From: Oscillospiraceae bacterium
GTDB lineage: Bacteria > Bacillota > Clostridia > Oscillospirales > Oscillospiraceae
Direction: 5' to 3'
Assembly: GCA_015068025.1 (NCBI GenBank)
Contig: SVLH01000007.1
Coordinates: forward strand, 1 to 56,846
Length of the DNA stretch: 56,846 nucleotides
The notes beneath the pieces are model-generated. The model made no database searches, had not been told where the DNA came from, and worked only from the letters and a program-made list of their open reading frames with translations. Numbering within the stretch: the stretch's first letter is position 1; every line of letters begins with the position of its first letter. Shown here piece by piece: positions 45,984-53,049 of the stretch. The translations under genes and the position numbers were made by a program.

Positions 45984-46616
45984 ATGAGCGGAAAAGTACA
46001 TGTTATGGATCATCCCCTGGTCGCCCACAAGATGACCGTGCTGCGGGACAAGAACACCTCCGTCAAGGTCTTTCGCGAGATCGTTTCCGAGGTCGGCATG
46101 CTCATCACCTACGAGGCCACCCGTGATCTGCCCCTGACCACCAAGGAAGTTGAAACCCCCATCTGCGCCACCACCGCCCCCACCCTGAAGGGCAAGAAGT
46201 TCGCCGTGGTGCCCATCCTCCGCGCCGGTCTGGGTCTGGTGGAGGGCGTGCTGAACATGGTTCCCAACGCCCGTATCGGCCACATCGGTATGTACCGCGA
46301 CGAGGAGACGCTGGAACCCCACACCTACTTCTGCAAGCTGCCCAAAGACATCTCCGAGCGTGAAGTCATGGTGGTGGATCCCATGCTGGCCACCGGCGGC
46401 AGCGCCGAGGCTGCCATCTCCGAGCTGAAGCAGCGCGGCTGCACTACCATCAAGCTCATGGTCCTGCTGGCGGCTCCCGAGGGCATCAAGCGCATTCAGG
46501 ACGCCCATCCCGATGTGGACATCTACTGCGGCGCTGTGGATGAATGTCTGAATGAGAACGGCTACATCGTCCCCGGTCTGGGCGACGCCGGCGACCGCAT
46601 TTTCGGCACGAAGTAA
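45984..46616 (+). CDS. upp: Uracil phosphoribosyltransferase
   Basis: Salvages uracil to UMP. 210 residues from ATG 45984 after [29 protein letters not shown] at the N-terminus is the Upp signature, [20 protein letters not shown] is the flexible loop region, and [20 protein letters not shown] is the PRPP loop. The reading frame is open into tsaB upstream but no start fits there. Co-transcribed with tsaE-tsaB and ended by a strong hairpin. Confidence 0.96.
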   Translation: MSGKVHVMDHPLVAHKMTVLRDKNTSVKVFREIVSEVGMLITYEATRDLPLTTKEVETPICATTAPTLKGKKFAVVPILRAGLGLVEGVLNMVPNARIGHIGMYRDEETLEPHTYFCKLPKDISEREVMVVDPMLATGGSAEAAISELKQRGCTTIKLMVLLAAPEGIKRIQDAHPDVDIYCGAVDECLNENGYIVPGLGDAGDRIFGTK

Positions 46617-46655
46617 CGTTTGCATGGCCCCGCTTGCGGGACTGCATAAAACAGA

Positions 46656-46691
46656 AACCCCTCCGCATGAGTAAGATCATGCGGAGGGGTT
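46656..46691. terminator. Terminator of tsaE-tsaB-upp
   Basis: AACCCCTCCGCATGA and TCATGCGGAGGGGTT arms, 15 bp, 6-base loop. It lies between upp and the converging ABC permease gene and could act on both. Confidence 0.88.
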
Positions 46692-46788
46692 ATTTGCAGC
46701 ATCCCCCTCGGGGGAAACACGGCGGCAAAACGCAGATCGGATCCCTGCAGCTCCGGAAGCCTGAAGTTTTGCAGGACGCACTGCAAAA

Positions 46789-47520
46789 TCACTGCTTTTT
46801 CATCTGTCTTAAAAACAGCAAAACCGCCAGCACAAGCGCCGCCGCGGAATATCCAAGCACCCACAGCAAATGAGAGAACACACCGGCAAGATCCCCCGCA
46901 AGGGCGGCTCGCTCCATATCAACGGCATGAACAAAGGGCAGCGCATAAGCGATCTTCCTGAACGTGCCTCCCACGAGTTCCAGATCAAACCAGACCCCGG
47001 AGAGCCACGCCGAAAGATTGGTAAGCAATGCGCCGCAAACGCCGCCGACCTGCTTATCGTTCAGCACACTTCCGAACAGGAGCCCCAACGCAATGTAGAG
47101 CACGGAAACGGGAAGAATGCACACGAGCGCGTACAGGATGCCAACCGTAACATCCAGCCCGAGAATAATCGCGGCAATGTAGCAAATCATGCATTGCGCT
47201 GCCGCGATGGGCAGAATGGGAAGGGTATACCCGAGGATGAAGTCTGTAGGGGTAAGGGGCGTGGTATATAATCTTTGAAGCAGCGAACTCCCTCGATCCT
47301 TTGCAATCATAGTTGCAGAAAACAAAGTCATAAATGCCAGACCAAAAACCGTAATACCCGGAGTCAGGTGCTGTATTTCAAACAGCTTCACAGGGATATT
47401 CGCCTGTATGGCACTCATCAGAAAAAGCAGAACAAGGGGAAACCCAAGCCCAAAGAAAAGGTTCAGCGGATCCCGCAATATTTCTTTTGCGGTTCTGCCT
47501 GCAAATGTCAGTATCCTCAT
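46789..47520 (-). CDS. ABC-2 type transporter permease
   Basis: A 243-residue membrane protein with six hydrophobic segments: NLFFGLGFPLVLLFLMSAI, GITVFGLAFMTLFSATMIA, ILPIAAAQCMICYIAAIIL, ILPVSVLYIALGLLFGSV and so on. The MIAKDRGSSLLQRLYTTPLT segment is the usual ABC-2 signature. Its start overlaps the end of the ATPase gene by 4 bases. Cargo is unknown; the three-gene unit with a TetR repressor suggests drug or toxic compound export. Confidence 0.88.
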   Translation of the reverse strand: MRILTFAGRTAKEILRDPLNLFFGLGFPLVLLFLMSAIQANIPVKLFEIQHLTPGITVFGLAFMTLFSATMIAKDRGSSLLQRLYTTPLTPTDFILGYTLPILPIAAAQCMICYIAAIILGLDVTVGILYALVCILPVSVLYIALGLLFGSVLNDKQVGGVCGALLTNLSAWLSGVWFDLELVGGTFRKIAYALPFVHAVDMERAALAGDLAGVFSHLLWVLGYSAAALVLAVLLFLRQMKKQ

Positions 47521-48245
47521 TCTGCCTCCCTCTTAACGACACGAACAAACGCCTCCTCAAAACGATCCGTCCCCGCCGTTTCCTTAATCTTATCAGCAGT
47601 TTCACAGATCAGGAGCCTGCCGTCTTTCATAATGGCGATGCGATCGGAAAGCGCCTCAGCTTCCTCCATATAATGTGTTGTCAGGATGATCGTGACCTTT
47701 CCTTTCAGAGCGCGGATCATATCCCACAGGTCGCTGCGGGCAAGCACATCAAGGCCAAGCGTGGGCTCGTCAAGAAACAGGATCTCCGGCTCACTGATCA
47801 GAGCCATGGCAATGCTCAGCCTGCGCTGCCAGCCGCCAGATAATTTCCCCGCCCTCTTGCCGATCACGGACGCAAGTCCCAGCAGCTCTGTCATCTCGGC
47901 GATCTTTGCGTTTCGCTTATCCTTTGAAAATCCATGCACACCGCACATCAATTCCAGATTTTCGCGAACAGACAGGCCGGGGGCAACCGCGCTCTCCTGG
48001 GGAGATACTGCGATCAGCGATTTCACGGAGGCCGTATCCCTGCAAATACTTTTTCCATTCAAAAAGGCATCGCCGCTGGTCGGCTGCGTCAGGCAGGACA
48101 GCATTTTGATGGTAGTGGTTTTGCCTGCGCCGTTTATGCCCAGCAGGGACAATAATTCGCCCTTGCGCACGGAAAGATTCAGGCCGTCAACCGCAATTAC
48201 ATCCTTATACGCTTTTGTTAACCCTTCTGTTCTAATGGCATCCAT
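47517..48245 (-). CDS. ABC transporter ATP-binding protein (ABC-2 exporter)
   Basis: 242 residues. Walker A LLGINGAGKTTTIKMLSC, Q-loop ISPQE-like (VSPQESAVAPGLSVRENL), signature LSGGWQRRLSIAMALIS (note W in place of Q or K after SGG), Walker B EILFLDEPTLGLDVLARSDL, switch His in ILTTHYMEEAEAL. Pairs with the permease and follows a TetR gene by 6 bases. Confidence 0.92.
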   Translation of the reverse strand: MDAIRTEGLTKAYKDVIAVDGLNLSVRKGELLSLLGINGAGKTTTIKMLSCLTQPTSGDAFLNGKSICRDTASVKSLIAVSPQESAVAPGLSVRENLELMCGVHGFSKDKRNAKIAEMTELLGLASVIGKRAGKLSGGWQRRLSIAMALISEPEILFLDEPTLGLDVLARSDLWDMIRALKGKVTIILTTHYMEEAEALSDRIAIMKDGRLLICETADKIKETAGTDRFEEAFVRVVKREAE

Positions 48246-48251
48246 GTCTGC

Positions 48252-48812
48252 TCACTCCAATCCATACTGTTTTCGAAGTCCCTGATAGGAGTCTGTGAGC
48301 ATTTTGCTGACAAGCTCGCTGTCGAGATCAAAAAAACCCGTTGCAAACATCGTGGCGATCCCGTGAACACAGGCCCACATCTCAAGGTGGAACAGCTTTG
48401 TCTCCGCAAGATCGAGTCCCGTATTGGCTTGTACCATGCTCTCCATTTGATCGTTGATATCCGATCGTTCGGGAATGGCTTCGCTTGAACGATCACGCAT
48501 ATATAAGAGCTTGAACAGCTCTTTTTCTTCTTTGGCAAATCGTATATAGGCCATGCCGTTTGCCTTGTAGACGGGAAAATCTCCATTTTCCACTTCCCGC
48601 AGCATATATTCCTGACATAGCACATCCGCTTTTTCCACAACGGCAAGCCGCAGGTCATCCATCGTAGCAAAGTTGGAGAACACCGGCTGCGTAGAGCAAT
48701 GCAATGCAGCCGCAACGGTTCTTGCGTTGATTGCTTGCGCTCCATCCTTCCGCACAATATCCACCGCGGCATTTACAATGTCTTCTTTTGTAATTTTCAC
48801 TTTTGGCGGCAT
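48252..48812 (-). CDS. TetR/AcrR family transcriptional regulator
   Basis: 186 residues from ATG 48812, 6 bases after TTGGAGGGG; the longer frame to 48848 lacks a ribosome site. Helix-turn-helix region ITKEDIVNAAVDIVRKDGAQ and INARTVAAALHCSTQPVFSNF (about residues 6-45, divided). The remaining helices form the ligand pocket and contain several Cys and Met. It opens the exporter unit, so it likely represses its own operon, with a small-molecule inducer. Confidence 0.88.
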   Translation of the reverse strand: MPPKVKITKEDIVNAAVDIVRKDGAQAINARTVAAALHCSTQPVFSNFATMDDLRLAVVEKADVLCQEYMLREVENGDFPVYKANGMAYIRFAKEEKELFKLLYMRDRSSEAIPERSDINDQMESMVQANTGLDLAETKLFHLEMWACVHGIATMFATGFFDLDSELVSKMLTDSYQGLRKQYGLE

Positions 48813-48853
48813 AATACCCCTCCAAATACAACAACGGTTATATATCATATGTT

Positions 48854-48882
48854 ATTTTAATGGAACCTGCCAGAAAAGTCAA
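48854..48882 (-). promoter_or_regulatory. Promoter of the TetR-ABC exporter unit
   Basis: Minus-strand -35 TTGACT (48877-48882), -10 TAAAAT (48854-48859), 17-base spacer. AT-rich sequence (TATATAACC / CATATGTTA) between it and the gene would fit an operator, but I see no clean dyad. Confidence 0.7.
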
Positions 48883-48962
48883 TAGCATTCTATCAGAAAC
48901 ACCTGAACTGCGGCACCGGGCAGCAGCGATCCTTGCCGCCGGATGAGCCGGTCACGCAAAAA

Positions 48963-48994
48963 GCAGGCACGGCAGCCGAAGCCGCTGTGCCTGC
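48963..48994 (-). terminator. Terminator of the hemolysin III family gene
   Basis: Minus strand: GCAGGCAC...GTGCCTGC stem with a TTCG tetraloop and TTTTT after it; two imperfect pairs within the 14-bp stem. Confidence 0.78.
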
Positions 48995-49040
48995 GAATTC
49001 TTTGTTTTCTCACCGATTTGTGGAGAAAGCTCTTCTCTTT

Positions 49041-49742
49041 TCAGACATAAAGCTGGGTATAAATGCCCCAGAAGTGCAGGGCTGCAGCCAGCAGCACAAA
49101 CAGATGCCAGACGCAGTGGTCATATTTCTGCTTTCGCACAAAGGGGATCATGCCCAGCGTATACACCAGTCCGCCCATCAGGATGAAGCGCATCAGCACT
49201 CGTGCATGGGCAAGAAACGACGGCAGAAACAGCAGTCCGCTCCATCCCAGCAGAAAATACAGCGTGAAGTGGACAGGCCGCCAACAGCCCGGGCCAAATA
49301 CCAGAACCAGCGTCACGCCGCAGAGGATCACCCCCCACTGGACACAAAAGAGAACGATCCCTGCCGTTCCCCCCAGATACAGCAGAAAAATGGGGGCGAA
49401 TGTCCCGCCGATAAGCAGGTAGATGGAGGTATAGTCAAACCGGCGGCACACCCGCTTGACGGCAGACCCACTTCTCATGGCGTGATACACTCCGCTCATG
49501 CACATCATCACCACCATGCTGATACCGTAAAAGCAGGCGGCCATGACTTCCAGCGCGGTATCCGACCGCAGGAGAAGCAATACAAAGCCCGCAGAGGCCA
49601 GCAGCGCGCCAAGGCCGTGACTGACAGTATTGAAGATCTCCTCGCCTACCGTCAGACAGGGGGGCTCATTCCGCTGTTTTACCCGAACCCTTCGCTCCAG
49701 CCGTTGCATCTGTTTTGCCGTTAAAACACCTGCCATCTGCAT
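49041..49742 (-). CDS. Hemolysin III / PAQR family membrane protein (YqfA-like)
   Basis: A 233-residue seven-helix protein. PAQR motifs: EEIFNTVSHGLGALLASAGF near the start with the conserved SHGLGA, YGISMVVMMCMSGVYHAMRS, DYTSIYLLIGGTFAPIFLLY, VLMRFILMGGLVYTLGMIPF, and a C-terminal VWHLFVLLAAALHFWGIY with the metal-site His. Relatives are proposed zinc-dependent hydrolases; haemolysis itself is not shown. GGAGGAA sits 2 bases before the first ATG (49742) and 8 before the second (49736), so the second is likely the real start. Preceded by a dyad-covered promoter. Confidence 0.88.
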   Translation of the reverse strand: MQMAGVLTAKQMQRLERRVRVKQRNEPPCLTVGEEIFNTVSHGLGALLASAGFVLLLLRSDTALEVMAACFYGISMVVMMCMSGVYHAMRSGSAVKRVCRRFDYTSIYLLIGGTFAPIFLLYLGGTAGIVLFCVQWGVILCGVTLVLVFGPGCWRPVHFTLYFLLGWSGLLFLPSFLAHARVLMRFILMGGLVYTLGMIPFVRKQKYDHCVWHLFVLLAAALHFWGIYTQLYV

Positions 49743-49771
49743 TTCCTCCGTTTTTGGATATTGTCTATCTT

Positions 49772-49798
49772 GTAATATGGTTTATAAAACTATATTAC
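49772..49798. promoter_or_regulatory. 27-bp near-perfect inverted repeat (candidate operator)
   Basis: GTAATATGGTTT (49772-49783) mirrors the other side ending CTATATTAC (49790-49798). The full 27-bp sequence is self-complementary except at three or four central/inner positions. It covers and follows the -10 box of the hemolysin III promoter, so a dimeric repressor bound here would block transcription. Confidence 0.55.
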
Positions 49799-49820
49799 GC
49801 GATATGTATCACTTTTGCAA
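49792..49820 (-). promoter_or_regulatory. Promoter of the hemolysin III family gene
   Basis: Minus-strand -35 TTGCAA (49815-49820), -10 TAATAT (49792-49797), 17-base spacer; the -10 lies in one arm of the dyad at 49772-49798. Confidence 0.6.
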
Positions 49821-49852
49821 GTAGTATTTTCATTTTTTCTTTTTTCATACAA

Positions 49853-49882
49853 AAAGAGAGGACGCACTAGCATCCTCTCTTT
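49853..49882 (-). terminator. Terminator of the AGCS symporter gene
   Basis: AAAGAGAGGA and TCCTCTCTTT arms, 10-base loop, with TTTTTG following on the minus strand. Confidence 0.85.
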
Positions 49883-49893
49883 AAGCATTTTCT

Positions 49894-51351
49894 TCAATTC
49901 CAGAAATCGGTTTTTTCCTTGATGCCAATGCGTTCCGCGTGGAACACCGGGTCTTTGCCACTGCGTCTCTGACGGGTGTAATCTTTCAGCGCATTCACAG
50001 CAGGCGTTGCCAGCAGCAAAATAGCAGGAATATTGGTGACCACCATCAATCCCTGCGTCAGATCGGCCATGTTCCAGACCAGATCCATGCCGGCGATGGC
50101 ACCGGCAAACACGATGACGGAAGCCACAATGCGGAAGCCGGTCATGAAGCCGCGGCTGGGCTGGCGCTTCAGGATAAAGCGGAGGCAGCCCTCACAGTAG
50201 TAATAGTTACCCAGCAGGGTGGTGAAGGCAAACAGGGACATGGACACCGCAATGAACACCGGGCCGATGGCGCCCAGAGAATTTTTCAGCGCCGCCTGCA
50301 CGAAGGGCGCGCCGGCCAGTTCTTTTGTCGGCACCACATCGGAGGTCAGGCACATGAAGGCCGTGGCGGTGCAGATCAGCAGGGTATCCAGAAACACGGA
50401 CAGCATCTGCACCAGACCCTGCTTGGCAGGATGGGAAACGTCGGCTTCGGCAGCGGCATTGGGGGCAGAGCCCATGCCGGCCTCATTGGAATACAGCCCC
50501 CGCTTGATGCCGTGCATCAGACAGGAACCGGAGAAACCGCCGAAAATGGCCTTGAAATCAAAGGCATTGGCAAAGATGGCGGTAAACATAGTGGGGACGC
50601 GCTGGATGTTCATCAAAACAATGATGACCGCCACCACAATATAGACGATGCCCATCGCAGGCACCATGATGCCGGTGACCTTGGCCAGCCGCTTGCCGCC
50701 GCCCATGATGCAGATCATAAACAGCACCGCCAGCACAGCGCCCATGATGGCAGGCGTTGTCGCCGCATCGTAGAAGCGGAAGCCGGTAAAAGTGGACTGC
50801 AGATTATAGGACGCCAGCGCGTTGTAGCCCACCGCGTAGGTCAGGATCACGAACACGGCAAACAGCACGCCCAGCCAGCGCTGGCGCAGGGCGGTTTCCA
50901 TGTAATAGGAAGGGCCGCCGTAGCTGGAGCCGTCGGGATTGCGACGCTTGTAGATCTGTGCCAGCGTGGACTCCACAAAGGCGGAGGCGCCGCCGAAGAT
51001 GGCAATAAACCACATCCAGAACACGGCGCCGGGGCCGCCCAGACAGATGGCCATGGACACACCCACGATATTGCCCGTACCCACACGGGAGGCGGTGGAG
51101 ATCATCAGCGCGCCGAAGGAGGACATGGCACCCTCGGTCTTCGGTTTTTCCATGACGACGCGAAGCGCCTCCTTCAGCATCCGCAGCTGGGGGAAGCCTG
51201 TCCGAACCGTCAGCACCACCCCGGCAACCACCAGAAACAGCGGCACCCAGGGATCGTAGAGAAAATCGCTGACAGTCAGCACAAGGCCGTTGATCGTTTT
51301 AATGAGGAAGTCGCCGACCGCCAGCACAAGCTCTTTGATCGTTTCAATCAT
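49894..51351 (-). CDS. Alanine/glycine:cation symporter (AGCS) family protein
   Basis: An amino-acid importer driven by Na+ or H+. About 485 residues from the ATG at 51351 (a GTG at 51360 is also open). Family blocks: MSSFGALMISTASRVGTGNI (about residue 75-94), AICLGGPGAVFWMWFIAIFG, YKRRNPDGSSYGGPSYYMET, HGIKRGLYSNEAGMGSAPNA and SMSLFAFTTLLGNYYYCEG. Near the N-terminus IKELVLAVGDFLIKTINGL and LVLTVSDFL look like a short tandem repeat preceding the first helix. It is divergent from the ssnA-ygfK unit across a 331-base gap; a link to amino acid or ammonia flow from purine breakdown is only inference. Confidence 0.9.
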   Translation of the reverse strand: MIETIKELVLAVGDFLIKTINGLVLTVSDFLYDPWVPLFLVVAGVVLTVRTGFPQLRMLKEALRVVMEKPKTEGAMSSFGALMISTASRVGTGNIVGVSMAICLGGPGAVFWMWFIAIFGGASAFVESTLAQIYKRRNPDGSSYGGPSYYMETALRQRWLGVLFAVFVILTYAVGYNALASYNLQSTFTGFRFYDAATTPAIMGAVLAVLFMICIMGGGKRLAKVTGIMVPAMGIVYIVVAVIIVLMNIQRVPTMFTAIFANAFDFKAIFGGFSGSCLMHGIKRGLYSNEAGMGSAPNAAAEADVSHPAKQGLVQMLSVFLDTLLICTATAFMCLTSDVVPTKELAGAPFVQAALKNSLGAIGPVFIAVSMSLFAFTTLLGNYYYCEGCLRFILKRQPSRGFMTGFRIVASVIVFAGAIAGMDLVWNMADLTQGLMVVTNIPAILLLATPAVNALKDYTRQRRSGKDPVFHAERIGIKEKTDFWN

Positions 51352-51396
51352 GTTTCTCACTCTCTTTCCGATTCATTTTTCAAAACACATCTGCGT

Positions 51397-51425
51397 GTTC
51401 TATCGAAATTCCGGCAAAAATGCAA
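51397..51425 (-). promoter_or_regulatory. Promoter of the AGCS gene
   Basis: Minus-strand -35 TTGCAT (51420-51425), -10 TAGAAC (51397-51402), 17-base spacer. Confidence 0.45.
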
Positions 51426-51493
51426 GAAAAATCGTTTACGCTCATGACGGCAAACTGTACAAATCCACCCTGAAAATTTTTCAGACCGCCTGC

Positions 51494-51522
51494 TTGCTTT
51501 TTTATCGGATTTCCTGTAAAAT
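51494..51522 (+). promoter_or_regulatory. Promoter of ssnA-ygfK
   Basis: -35 TTGCTT (51494-51499), -10 TAAAAT (51517-51522), 17-base spacer. It would start the transcript at about 51529, just before the structured leader at 51541. Confidence 0.6.
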
Positions 51523-51540
51523 ACGATATATAAATATAGA

Positions 51541-51646
51541 GAATGATAGCTGCAACGGAGTGCTGCGCGCACGGGCTTGACACCTATCATTCCCGCGCGC
51601 CGGTAGGTGTTTCGAACCGTAATGGTTTGAAGCGCCTTTTCTTTTT
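51541..51646 (+). ncRNA. Riboswitch-like leader of ssnA-ygfK with terminator
   Basis: Three mutually exclusive or stacked pairings are visible. First, GAATGATAG (51541-51549) pairs perfectly with CTATCATTC (51584-51592), closing a 34-base loop. Second, within that loop GCGCGC plus GGG (51565-51570, 51573-51575) is complementary to CCCGCGCGC (51592-51600), a possible pseudoknot. Third, ACACCTA (51580-51586) can pair with TAGGTGT (51604-51610). That would break the first helix and also the terminator, whose arms are GGTGTTTCGAACC (51606-51618) and GGTTTGAAGCGCC (51624-51636), all 13 pairs formed with wobble, then TTTTCTTTTT. This is the layout of a transcription-controlling riboswitch. It does not match the purine riboswitch core that I know, and I cannot assign a named class with confidence. 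Confidence 0.7.
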
Positions 51647-51691
51647 CCAAAAATCACTTCATAAACATATCCACATAAAGGAGGGCTCTGT

Positions 51692-53035
51692 ATGATCTTA
51701 CTGGCAAACGGCAGACTCATCACCCGCGATCCCGACGGCATTGGCTATCTCCCCGACGGCGGCGTTGTCACCGACGGCGGCAAGATCGTGGAGGTCGGTG
51801 TCACCGCCGAACTGAAAGCAAAATATCCGCAGGCCGAATTTGTAGACGCAAAGGGCGGCGTCATCATGCCCGGCCTCATCAATGCCCATACCCACATCTA
51901 CTCCGCCCTGGCACGGGGTCTTTCCATCAAGGGCTACAACGCCACCAACTTCTACGAAGTGCTGGACGGCCAGTGGTGGTACATGGATCGCCATCTGGAT
52001 CTGGCCGCCACCCGTGCCAGCGCACAGGCGCTGGTCATCGACTGCATCAAGCAGGGCGTCACCACCATCTTCGACCACCACGCCTCCTTCTGCCAGATCC
52101 CCGGCTCTTTGATGGAGATCGCCAACGTCACGAAGGAGTTCGGCATCCGCGCCAGCCTCTGCTATGAGGTCAGCGACCGTGACGGCGAGGAGAAGTCCAT
52201 CCAGTCCGTGCAGGAGAACAAGGACTTCATCGATTACTGCGAAAAGAACCCCAGCGACATGCTCAAGCCCATGTTCGGCGGACACGCCCTGTTCACCATC
52301 TCCGACAAGACTTTCGACCGCATGAATGCCGCCAACAACGGCCGGGTGGGCTTCCACATCCACGTATCCGAGGGCATGAACGATGTGTACGACTCCCTGC
52401 AGAACTACGGACGCCGCCCCGTGCAGCGTCTGCAGGATCACGGGATTCTGGGTGAAAAGACCATCCTCGGTCACTGCATCCATGTCAACACCGCCGAGAT
52501 GGATATCATCAAGGCCACGGACACGATGTGCGTCAACAATCCCGAATCCAACATGGGCAACGCCGTAGGCATCTCCCCCGTGCTGCAGCTTTACGCCAAA
52601 GGCATCCTGATCGGTCTGGGCACCGACGCCTATACCAACGACATGCTGGAATCCCTGAAGGTAGCCCTCTGCTCCCAGCGGCATAATGCCTGCCTTCCCA
52701 ACGTGGGCTGGTGTGAAGTCACGGATATGCTCTTTAAGAACAACGCCAAAATGGCCGCACGCTGCGGCTTCCCCCAGCTGGGCGTGCTGAAGGCCGGCGC
52801 CGCCGCCGACATCATCGTCATGGACTACAAGCCCTTCACCCCCTTCTCCGATGCCAACATCGACGGGCATATGCTCTTCGGCATGACCGGCCGCCAGTGT
52901 CAGACCACCATGGTGAACGGCAAAATTTTGATGCGTGACCGCATCCTGACCGAGATCGACGAAGAGGCCGTCAACGCAAAGATCCTGGAGGTGTCCAAGA
53001 GATTCTGGGGTACGCTGAACCACCGCGAATACTGA
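51692..53035 (+). CDS. ssnA: SsnA-type aminohydrolase (amidohydrolase superfamily)
   Basis: A 447-residue metal-dependent hydrolase. GVIMPGLINAHTHIYSALAR holds the HxH metal motif (about residue 66-71); further metal ligands lie in FHIHVSEGMNDVYDS, ILGHCIHVNT and GLGTDAYTNDML. The match to SsnA rather than to guanine deaminase comes from overall pattern (SIKGYNATNFYEVLDGQWWY) and from its partner ygfK. In gut anaerobes ssnA, ygfK, ygeW, ygeX, ygeY, hyuA and xdhD form a set used to break down urate and related purines. AAAGGAGGG lies 7 bases before the ATG. First gene after the structured leader; followed by ygfK after 14 bases. Confidence 0.88.
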   Translation: MILLANGRLITRDPDGIGYLPDGGVVTDGGKIVEVGVTAELKAKYPQAEFVDAKGGVIMPGLINAHTHIYSALARGLSIKGYNATNFYEVLDGQWWYMDRHLDLAATRASAQALVIDCIKQGVTTIFDHHASFCQIPGSLMEIANVTKEFGIRASLCYEVSDRDGEEKSIQSVQENKDFIDYCEKNPSDMLKPMFGGHALFTISDKTFDRMNAANNGRVGFHIHVSEGMNDVYDSLQNYGRRPVQRLQDHGILGEKTILGHCIHVNTAEMDIIKATDTMCVNNPESNMGNAVGISPVLQLYAKGILIGLGTDAYTNDMLESLKVALCSQRHNACLPNVGWCEVTDMLFKNNAKMAARCGFPQLGVLKAGAAADIIVMDYKPFTPFSDANIDGHMLFGMTGRQCQTTMVNGKILMRDRILTEIDEEAVNAKILEVSKRFWGTLNHREY

Positions 53036-53049
53036 GAGGAGGAAACACC

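Noticed and set aside
49041-49742. Describing the hemolysin III protein as a virulence factor
   Set aside because: The family name is historical; the sequence shows a seven-helix PAQR protein without evidence for pore formation.
51541-51646. Possibility that the ssnA leader is a standard guanine/adenine (purine) riboswitch
   Set aside because: The three-way junction core with its conserved loop pairs is not seen; the arrangement here is a long hairpin with a downstream pseudoknot partner.
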